Positions 58,269 through 64,000 of a stretch of DNA of 64,000 nt are shown piece by piece. The notes under the pieces were generated by a model, which was not told where the DNA came from, searched no databases, and saw only the letters and a list, made by a program, of their open reading frames with translations. Each line of letters opens with the position of its first letter. Within the stretch, counting starts at the first letter, position 1. The DNA comes from Metabacillus kandeliae (GTDB taxonomy: Bacteria; Bacillota; Bacilli; Bacillales; Bacillaceae), in contig NZ_JAJOZE010000003.1 in assembly GCF_021166585.1 (NCBI RefSeq), positions 186,001 to 250,000 of the forward strand, in the 5' to 3' direction. The position numbers and the translations under genes were made by a program.

Positions 58269-59267
58269 CTAGAATAGTGTTTTAATAAGAGCAGTAAGGA
58301 AAATGTTCACAAGGGCTGCCGGCAGAAGAACCTTCCAGCCGAATTCCATAAGCTGATCCGCCCGAAGCCTCGGCAGCGACACCCTGAACCAAATCAGCAA
58401 AAAGACGATACCGCTGAATTTCAGCGAGAACCAGACAGCGCCGGGGATGAACCCGAGAAACGGAATCGGATGCCAGCCTCCTAGAAATAACACCGTAGTA
58501 AGAGCGGCCATCGCAAAAAAGTACACATATTCGGAAAGCATAAAAAATGCCCATCGGAAGCCTGAGTATTCGACATGGTAGCCTGCCACAAGCTCAGATT
58601 CAGCTTCCGGCAGATCAAACGGCGTTCTGTTCAGCTCAGCAACTGATGCGGTGAGAAAGATCAAAAATCCGATCGGCTGAGCGAAGATGAACCAGATGCC
58701 AGTCTGCGCCTGAACAATTTCATTTAAATTCAAGCTTCCTGTCATCAGCACAACTCCGATGACAGACATTACAAGCGGCACTTCGTAGGAAATCATCTGT
58801 GCAGCTGCCCGCATGCCGCCGAGCAGCGCATATTTATTATTGGATGCCCAGCCCCCTGTCACAACGCCGATCACCGTCAGCCCTGAAATGGCAATGTAGT
58901 AAAGCAGGCCGACCCCAATGTCAGCAAACTGGAAAGCATCTGTAAACGGAATCGCGGCGAGCACCATAAAGGCAGGAACAAATGCAAAAACTGGCGCAAG
59001 GATAAACAGCGGCTTATCTGCAAGCTTTGGGATGGTGTCTTCTTTTAACAGCAGCTTCAGCACGTCTGCCACAGTCTGCAAAAGACCGAAGCGCCCTCCA
59101 ACCTGGTTCGGGCCGATCCTTCCCTGCATAAATCCCATAACCTTCCGCTCGGCCAGAATCCCATAAGTCACAAACCCTAAAACGGCAAATAAAAACAGAA
59201 CAGCCATGAGAAAAAAGGCGAAAAACACCTGAAAACCCGGCTCCGCATTCAGCAGATGCTCCACCAT
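58269..59267 (-). CDS. nuoH: NADH-quinone oxidoreductase-like subunit H
   Basis: Eight-span subunit forming the quinone tunnel. ERKVMGFMQGRIGPNQVG at ~36-53 and ELNRTPFDLPEAESELVAGY at ~215-235 contain the conserved charged loops; LPRLRADQLMEFGWK the C-terminal one. 332 residues. Start overlaps the nuoD stop by 1 base. Confidence 0.96.
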   Translation of the reverse strand: MVEHLLNAEPGFQVFFAFFLMAVLFLFAVLGFVTYGILAERKVMGFMQGRIGPNQVGGRFGLLQTVADVLKLLLKEDTIPKLADKPLFILAPVFAFVPAFMVLAAIPFTDAFQFADIGVGLLYYIAISGLTVIGVVTGGWASNNKYALLGGMRAAAQMISYEVPLVMSVIGVVLMTGSLNLNEIVQAQTGIWFIFAQPIGFLIFLTASVAELNRTPFDLPEAESELVAGYHVEYSGFRWAFFMLSEYVYFFAMAALTTVLFLGGWHPIPFLGFIPGAVWFSLKFSGIVFLLIWFRVSLPRLRADQLMEFGWKVLLPAALVNIFLTALIKTLF

Positions 59268-60367
59268 CAGCCATCCACCTCCCCAAGAACGATATCAATC
59301 GCACCAAGAATGGTAATTAAATTGGCCATATTTTCACCTTCCAGAAGCTTCGGCAGAATCTGCAGGTTGTAAAAAGACGGCCGGCGGAACTTCAGCCGGT
59401 ACGGCTCTTTTTTACCGTTGGAGGCGATAAAGCAGCCAATTTCCCCTCGCGGAGATTCAATTCTGACATAGGTCTCCCCTTTTGGAGGCTTAATGATTTT
59501 CGGCACCTTCGCCATGATGCTTCCGCCTTCAGGAAACTGCTCTGCTGCCTGTTCAATGATTCTCAGCGACTGGACAATCTCCTCCATCCGGCATTCATAG
59601 CGGGCCATCGCATCTCCTTCATGCCGGACCGGAACATCAAAATCAAATCTGTCGTAAATGCAGTACGGTTCATTTTTCCGAAGGTCCCAATCAACGCCTG
59701 TGCATCTGAGATTCGCTCCGCTCAAAGAGTAGGCAATTGCCTCTTCCTTTGTATAGCGTCCAACGCCGATGACCCGCTTCAGGAAGATTTCATTTCCAGA
59801 GACGAGTTTGTGATATCCCACCAGCTGCTCTCTCATATAAGGAACAAATTCCTTCACCTTCTGGATCCATCCTTCTGGTGCATCCCACTTAACGCCGCCG
59901 ACTCTCATATAGTTAAAGGTCAGCCTTGCTCCTGAAAGCTCTGTTAGCAGGTTGATAATCATTTCGCGTTCCCGGAACGCATACAAAAACGGGCTCACCG
60001 CCCCGATATCCAATAAGTATGTGCCCCACCAGACGAGGTGGCTTGCGACCCGGCCGAGCTCCATCGCTAGAATTCTTAAATACTCTGCCCGCTCCGGTAC
60101 TTCAATGCCTGCCATCGTCTCAACAGCATGGCAGATCACATAATTGTTCGTCATAGCGGACAAATAATCCATCCGGTCTGTGTAAGGAATGATCTGGGTA
60201 AACTGCAGATCCTCCGCAAGCTTCTCCGTCCCCCGGTGCAGATAGCCGATCACCGGCTCTGCCTCTTTAATGATCTCCCCGTCAATCTTGATCACAAGCC
60301 GGAAAACACCATGTGTGCTCGGATGCTGGGGACCGACGTTCAAAAGCATCTCTTCTGTTCGAATCAT
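59267..60367 (-). CDS. nuoD: NADH-quinone oxidoreductase-like subunit D
   Basis: 49-kDa-type subunit; forms the quinone head-group site with NuoB. GPQHPSTHGVFRLV carries the conserved His (HGV loop), and EPVIGYLHRGTEKLAE, PYTDRMDYLS and ESPRGEIGCF are all present. 366 residues; separate from nuoC, not a NuoCD fusion. Starts 3 bases after nuoC. Confidence 0.96.
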   Translation of the reverse strand: MIRTEEMLLNVGPQHPSTHGVFRLVIKIDGEIIKEAEPVIGYLHRGTEKLAEDLQFTQIIPYTDRMDYLSAMTNNYVICHAVETMAGIEVPERAEYLRILAMELGRVASHLVWWGTYLLDIGAVSPFLYAFREREMIINLLTELSGARLTFNYMRVGGVKWDAPEGWIQKVKEFVPYMREQLVGYHKLVSGNEIFLKRVIGVGRYTKEEAIAYSLSGANLRCTGVDWDLRKNEPYCIYDRFDFDVPVRHEGDAMARYECRMEEIVQSLRIIEQAAEQFPEGGSIMAKVPKIIKPPKGETYVRIESPRGEIGCFIASNGKKEPYRLKFRRPSFYNLQILPKLLEGENMANLITILGAIDIVLGEVDG

Positions 60368-60370
60368 AGA

Positions 60371-61687
60371 TCACACCTCCGCATCATACGGCACATAGTC
60401 CTTCCTCAGCGGATGGCCGACCCACTCATCCGGCAGCATTATTCTTTTCAAGTTCGGATGGCCGGTAAAGGCAATCCCAAGCAAATCGTACGCTTCCCTT
60501 TCCGGCCAGTCCGCTCCCTTCCAAAGAGGGACAGAAGAAGGAACAGCAGGATTCTCCCTGTCGAGTACTGCCTTTAAAGCGACAGACAGGCCTGTGCTGT
60601 AGGAATAAAGCTGAACAAACAGCTCCATGTGCGTTTCATAATCTGTTCCATGAAGCTCAGACAAAAAATCAAAAGCGAGCTCTGGATGGTTTCTCAGCAC
60701 CTCTGCCGTACGGTAATACTCTGAGCTTTGCGTCACAATAGTCGGCATATCCTTCGACAATCTATTAATATAGAACTCTTTGATTGTTTGCTCCCCCAAT
60801 TCTTTTGAGAGAATGCCCACAATACGGTCAAGAACAGGCTGATTTTTGGATGGCAGCTCTTCCGTTTCTGCTGCAGGCTCTTTTTGAGCGATCGCCTTTG
60901 CTTTCGCTGCAGCAGCTGCCTTTGCTTTTGCAGCTGCGATGGCTTTTGCCTTTTCCTTTGCCAGTTCATCTGGCGTAAGAGATTCTGTGGATTTTGCTTT
61001 GGCAAGTGCGGCTGCCTTTGCTTTTGCAGCAGCTGCTGCCTTTTGCTTGGCAAGGTCATCTGTGGAGTCGGCTGCTGCGGTTTCTTTTGCTTTTTGCTTG
61101 GCGAGTGCGGCTGCTTTTGCTTTTGCTGCAGCGGCGGCTTTTTGCTTGGCCAGGTCATCTGTGGGGTCGTTTGCTGCGGTTTCTTTTGCTTTTTGCTTGG
61201 CGAGTGCAGCTGCTTTTGCTTTCGCGGCTGCGGCTGCTTTTTGCTTGGCCAGGTCATCTGTGGGGTCGTTTGCTGCGGTTTCTTTTGCTTTTTGCTTGGC
61301 GAGTGCAGCTGCCTTTGCTTTTGCTGCAGCGGCGGCTTTTTGTTTGGCTAGATCGTCTGAAGGCCCGGCTGCTGCGGTTTCTTTTTCCTTTTGTTTGGCG
61401 AGTGCGGCTGCCTTTGCTTTTGCTGCAGCGGCGGCTTTTTGTTTGGCTAGATCGTCTGAAGGCCCGGCTGCTGCGGTTTCTTTTGCCTTTTGTTTGGCGA
61501 GTGCGGCTGCCTTTGCTTTTGCTGCAGCAGCGGCTTTTTGTTTGGCAAGGCTTATGTCAGAGGGAACTTGAGTTTCAGCCGCCGATTGTTCGGCTGCCCT
61601 TTTATCAGCAAGGCGCTTTTTGGCTTCTTCCTTTGCTTTAAGGGCTGCTTCTTTCTTTAATTCTTCCAGACTTTTTGTGTCGCTCAT
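60371..61687 (-). CDS. nuoC: NADH-quinone oxidoreductase-like subunit C with long Ala/Lys repeat N-terminus, 438 aa
   Basis: Only the last ~155 residues are the NuoC (30-kDa) domain, with ELHGTDYETHMELFVQLYSY and PEREAYDLLGIAFTGHPNLKR. The first ~280 residues are low-complexity: five exact-length 33-residue units starting LAKQKAAAAAKAKAAALAKQ at about 47, 80, 113, 146 and 179, then degenerate units. The stretch should form long charged helices. Bacillus NuoC proteins often have such extensions, so it is not an assembly artefact by itself. One-base overlap with nuoB. Confidence 0.93.
   Translation of the reverse strand: MSDTKSLEELKKEAALKAKEEAKKRLADKRAAEQSAAETQVPSDISLAKQKAAAAAKAKAAALAKQKAKETAAAGPSDDLAKQKAAAAAKAKAAALAKQKEKETAAAGPSDDLAKQKAAAAAKAKAAALAKQKAKETAANDPTDDLAKQKAAAAAKAKAAALAKQKAKETAANDPTDDLAKQKAAAAAKAKAAALAKQKAKETAAADSTDDLAKQKAAAAAKAKAAALAKAKSTESLTPDELAKEKAKAIAAAKAKAAAAAKAKAIAQKEPAAETEELPSKNQPVLDRIVGILSKELGEQTIKEFYINRLSKDMPTIVTQSSEYYRTAEVLRNHPELAFDFLSELHGTDYETHMELFVQLYSYSTGLSVALKAVLDRENPAVPSSVPLWKGADWPEREAYDLLGIAFTGHPNLKRIMLPDEWVGHPLRKDYVPYDAEV
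60955..61549 (-). repeat. In-frame 99-bp tandem repeat inside nuoC
   Basis: Five units of 99 bp (33 codons), 61549-61055, plus a sixth diverged unit to about 60955. Units differ mainly in the GPSDD, DPTDD or DSTDD ending. The length is a multiple of three, so gain or loss of units keeps the NuoC frame. The repeat creates long shadow ORFs on the plus strand. Confidence 0.9.
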
Positions 61688-62199
61688 CAGTACACCTTCT
61701 TCCCAGTCCTCGCTTCATATCTGATTTTTTCTTTTAATTTATTAATCCCGTATATTAAAGCGGCTGGATTCGGAGGGCAACCCGGTATATACACATCCAC
61801 CGGGACGATTTGATCCACGCCTTTCACGACGGCATAAGATTTCACGTATGGTCCCCCTGCTGTTGCACAGGAGCCCATCGCTATAACCCATTTCGGCTCT
61901 GGCATTTGATCATAAAGACGGCGGAGAACCGGTGCCATTTTCTTTGTAACCGTTCCGGAAACGATCATCACATCAGACTGGCGGGGAGAGGTTCTGAAGA
62001 ATGAGCCAAAGCGGTCCAGGTCATAATGCGAAGCTCCTGCTCCCATCATTTCAATGGCACAGCAGGCAAGACCGAATGTCAGCGGCCAAAGCGAATTGCT
62101 CCTTGCCCAGGCTTTCAGCTGCTCCAATGTGGAAAGGAAGACATTCCGCCTCAGCTCCTGCATGTCTTCTTCGGGAATATTCAAGACTTTTAAGTCCAT
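61687..62199 (-). CDS. nuoB: NADH-quinone oxidoreductase-like subunit B
   Basis: Holds the terminal cluster N2: [10 protein letters not shown] (adjacent cysteines), MGSCATAGG and [10 protein letters not shown] are all intact. [15 protein letters not shown] is the quinone-side loop. ATG at 62199, after AAGAAGGTG, gives 170 residues and overlaps nuoA by 10 bases. Confidence 0.97.
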   Translation of the reverse strand: MDLKVLNIPEEDMQELRRNVFLSTLEQLKAWARSNSLWPLTFGLACCAIEMMGAGASHYDLDRFGSFFRTSPRQSDVMIVSGTVTKKMAPVLRRLYDQMPEPKWVIAMGSCATAGGPYVKSYAVVKGVDQIVPVDVYIPGCPPNPAALIYGINKLKEKIRYEARTGKKVY

Positions 62200-62564
62200 T
62201 TCAGCACCTTCTTTTTCCAAGCATAGAGTAGGCCGATCAAGAGCATCAATACGAAGAGCAGCATTTCAATCAGCGCCGGCATGCCGAGCTTATCGAATGC
62301 AACCGCCCAAGGGTACATAAAGATGGTTTCCACATCAAAAACAACAAACAGCAGGGCAAATATGTAGTAGCGGACATTAAACTGAACGCGTGAGTCATGG
62401 AACGGTTCGATTCCGCTCTCATAGGTTGTTTTCTTTGCCTCGCTCGGCATATTCGGGCGGAGCAGACGGCCCATTGACAAAGCGATCACCGGAAGAAGCA
62501 AGCCAAGCAGCAAAAAAATGAAGACCACCATGTAGCTGTTAAAATAGCTGTTGATGGAACTCAT
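62190..62564 (-). CDS. nuoA: NADH-quinone oxidoreductase-like subunit A
   Basis: Three-span subunit, 124 residues. [19 protein letters not shown] is the conserved loop with the quinone-linked region; [15 protein letters not shown] the second. First gene of the operon; AAAGGAGGG 5 bases before ATG. Confidence 0.96.
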   Translation of the reverse strand: MSSINSYFNSYMVVFIFLLLGLLLPVIALSMGRLLRPNMPSEAKKTTYESGIEPFHDSRVQFNVRYYIFALLFVVFDVETIFMYPWAVAFDKLGMPALIEMLLFVLMLLIGLLYAWKKKVLKWT

Positions 62565-62617
62565 AGTACCCTCCTTTATTTCAAAACTTTGAATATTCTA
62601 ATAATGTAACCGCTATC

Positions 62618-62647
62618 ATTATACCAAAATACCCCAGCTCATGTCGA
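62618..62647 (-). promoter_or_regulatory. Promoter of the nuo operon
   Basis: Minus strand: TCGACA (62642-62647), 18-bp spacer, TGG-TATAAT (extended -10, 62618-62626), about 55 bases before nuoA. Confidence 0.65.
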
Positions 62648-62733
62648 TATCACTATTTTGCTGAGGACAACCTGCGCTCTTTTATTTATATGGCTTATGC
62701 GGGCCTTTCATGTCTGCATCGGCTGGTCCAAAG

Positions 62734-62764
62734 AAAAAAGCCTTGCGCGAAGCAAGGCTTTTTT
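62734..62764. terminator. Bidirectional terminator
   Basis: AAGCCTTGC (62738-62746) and GCAAGGCTT (62752-62760) stem with T-runs on both strands; ends the minus-strand 113-aa gene. Confidence 0.85.
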
Positions 62765-63105
62765 CAAGAAGGAAGCTGGATAGATTTTCGCCTAATGGGC
62801 TTTCTCAATCCATACACTCTCTTTTTAGTCAAAAGCTGATACAAATCCAGCTTGATGTCAAAATCTATTGATGGGTTATGATAGATGATAAAATAGGATT
62901 CTTTTAATGCCGTCCAAAATTCGGGTTTATTCGGGATCCACCAAATGGAGGGAATGCCTTTTAAAAAAGAAGCAGCTGTGCTGTTATCTGCACAGTCTCT
63001 CAAACGGTTGCTATGCCATTTGATTTTTAAGGAAAAAGTCAGGTTTAACCCTATCAGTATGGCAGCTGCAGCAATCAGTGCTGCTCCAAGCCAGTATATA
63101 TTCAA
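62764..63105 (-). CDS. Small membrane-anchored protein, 113 aa, unknown
   Basis: The first 25 residues (NIYWLGAALIAAAAILIGLNL) form one membrane segment. A cytoplasmic domain follows with SFLKGIPSIWWIPNKPEFW, SIDFDIKLDLYQLLTKKRV and a basic end. RBS AAAGGAGC 7 bases before ATG. No family recognised. Divergent from the next gene, sharing a region with AGGAAAT/ATTTCCT repeats. Confidence 0.7.
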   Translation of the reverse strand: MNIYWLGAALIAAAAILIGLNLTFSLKIKWHSNRLRDCADNSTAASFLKGIPSIWWIPNKPEFWTALKESYFIIYHNPSIDFDIKLDLYQLLTKKRVYGLRKPIRRKSIQLPS

Positions 63106-63166
63106 ACGACCCAGCTCCTTTTACAAAAGACAACAATTGACCCTTTTCATTTCATAATAACTAATA

Positions 63167-63220
63167 ATTTCCTATATATCTACACTTTTCTTTTGTTAGG
63201 AAATGTCTGTTATTTCCTAT
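63167..63220. promoter_or_regulatory. AGGAAAT inverted repeat cluster in divergent region
   Basis: ATTTCCTAT at 63167-63175 and 63212-63220, and TTAGGAAAT at 63196-63204. The latter two form a 7-7-7 inverted repeat (63198-63218). Position between two divergent genes suggests an operator. TATACT at 63239-63244 may be a -10 for the plus-strand gene. Confidence 0.45.
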
Positions 63221-63280
63221 TTTTTGGGTATTTCATGTTATACTGTATAGCGAACGTGTTTGATGATGGGAGGGATAACA

Positions 63281-63769
63281 ATGGAAAATCAGCCTCATAC
63301 AGGTGAAGAATACGGCAAAAATCTGCCTGATTTCCCTAACGAGTTCACAGCCATTGCCTTTTATTATGACTACCGCAATGACCAGCTTGATCTGCTGCTG
63401 GATATCGCAGGGTACTTTGATGTGAAGCTGAACTTTGAGCCTGACAGCCTCATCAACTTAGAATCTCTTTATTTTCATTTGTTCCGTACAAACGGATTAT
63501 TTGATTTTCAGCTTACTCTTGAAGAATTCGAAAGCTGCATGTCGGTTTACTTTGGGGAAATTGTCGTTCGCCATTTAAAAAACGCCGACTGGGTAGTCAG
63601 CAAATACCCCTATGCAGAAGAAAAATATGCAATGGGACTTCGAAGAGGCCGTTTTACAGATTATTTCAGCAACCTGTTCGAACAGCATTACCTGGCAGCT
63701 AAAGATGAATTGCAAATGATGATTTATCAGCGGTTCTTAAGAATGAAAAAGCGGGCTGAATTGAAATAG
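63281..63769 (+). CDS. Soluble protein of unknown function, 162 aa
   Basis: The ATG at 63281 follows GGGAGGG by 6 bases. Acidic, tyrosine- and phenylalanine-rich: FTAIAFYYDYRNDQLDLLL, LESLYFHLFRTNGLFDF, and a C-terminal helix DELQMMIYQRFLRMKKRAE. No signal peptide or membrane span. No family recognised. Own terminator. Confidence 0.7.
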   Translation: MENQPHTGEEYGKNLPDFPNEFTAIAFYYDYRNDQLDLLLDIAGYFDVKLNFEPDSLINLESLYFHLFRTNGLFDFQLTLEEFESCMSVYFGEIVVRHLKNADWVVSKYPYAEEKYAMGLRRGRFTDYFSNLFEQHYLAAKDELQMMIYQRFLRMKKRAELK

Positions 63770-63772
63770 AAC

Positions 63773-63800
63773 GAGTCCTTGTTAAAGGGCTCTTTTTTTA
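63773..63800 (+). terminator. Intrinsic terminator
   Basis: GAGTCCTT (63773-63780) with AAGGGCTC (63785-63792; one G-U pair), followed by seven T. Confidence 0.8.
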
Positions 63801-63903
63801 TTGAAAAGGTTTGAAATTCCGCTAGTTAGAGAGGAAAATCGGCAAAATAGAGCTGATTTAGCATTGTTTTTCGGATTTTTGTTCACTTGCTAATGTTTTA
63901 TTA

Positions 63904-64000
63904 TGGCTGAAAGAGGGTTTATATGCGGGTTTCAGACTTTTTTATGCAGGTTTGGGATTTTTATTTGCGGCTTTTCAACTTTTATCTGCTGATTTAAAGA
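63904..64000 (+). repeat. 21-bp periodic array at window end (incomplete)
   Basis: TGCGGG, TGCAGG, TGCGGC and TGCTGA cores at 63924, 63945, 63966 and 63987, exactly 21 bp apart, with T-rich spacers and a weaker unit at 63904. Same type as the array at 32.3 kb; it may continue beyond the window. No gene is seen after 63800. Confidence 0.7.

Noticed and set aside
60884-61641. Long plus-strand ORFs rich in Cys/Phe or Ala/Phe opposite nuoC (155-215 aa)
   Set aside because: They are antisense translations of the 99-bp nuoC repeat; no start signals and absurd composition.

Overview
This window comes from the chromosome of an endospore-forming, flagellated low-to-mid G+C Firmicute of the Bacillaceae, closest in gene content and order to Bacillus/Metabacillus. 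The evidence is spoIIID with its usd leader ORF, spoIIQ, spoIID, mbl, flhO/flhP, fabZ, ssb, ywpF, murAA, ywmB and ywzB in the ywq-ywp-ywm type order known from B. subtilis. There are also strong GGAGG ribosome binding sites, GTG/TTG starts and CcpA-type cre boxes. No tRNA, rRNA, CRISPR array, prophage or intact insertion sequence was seen.

Layout. 1-7.8 kb: the C-terminal part of a SNF2 helicase (ywqA-like), a 39-codon basic ORF, a lone HTH_17 DNA-binding protein preceded by 9-bp iterations, an APH-type kinase, a GNAT acetyltransferase, small membrane proteins and a yellow/royal-jelly-like protein. 7.8-30.2 kb: a carbohydrate island. Its main minus-strand operon runs from 20.1 to 7.8 kb: solute-binding protein, two CUT1 permeases, FAD oxidoreductase, GH38 alpha-mannosidase, a ROK-kinase/RpiR-regulator fusion, an acetyl-xylan-esterase-like enzyme, DUF4127 and NanE. 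Upstream lie a secreted GHL10-type glycosidase, two DUF218 proteins, and an AraC regulator divergent from a TIM-barrel/PhyH pair. GH125 exo-alpha-mannosidase lies at 28.9-30.2 kb. Two cre boxes sit at predicted start sites and a third lies in the AraC intergenic region, so catabolite repression is likely. The enzyme set points to alpha-mannoside or N-glycan-like substrates whose products enter through NanE. No transporter ATPase is present, so a shared MsmX-type ATPase is expected.

30-39 kb: a glycine-rich protein with a duplicated C-terminal module, ssb, NagZ-like GH3, ywpF, fabZ, EpuA-like protein, flhP-flhO, a candidate small RNA, mbl, and usd-spoIIID. 39-44.6 kb: an accessory block between spoIIID and spoIIQ. 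It holds two near-identical SsuD-type sulfonate monooxygenases, one translationally overlapped with a CUT1 sugar-type ABC transporter. Both copies share a distinctive promoter motif, which suggests sulfur-regulated use of a sulfonated sugar or polyol. 44.8-52 kb: spoIIQ, VanZ, GNAT, DUF4825 lipoprotein, glutathione peroxidase, spoIID, murAA, ywmB, ywzB. 52-62.6 kb: an 11-gene nuoABCDHIJKLMN operon without nuoE/F/G, whose NuoC carries a long Ala/Lys repeat. 62.7-64 kb: two unrecognised genes and the start of another periodic repeat.

The most unusual signals are the ROK-RpiR fusion in the mannoside operon, the SsuD/sugar-transporter coupling with its shared promoter box, arrays with 19-21 bp periodicity in four intergenic regions, and a candidate small RNA between flhO and mbl. 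Coordinates and motifs were read by eye; identities and family assignments come from memory of families, not database searches.
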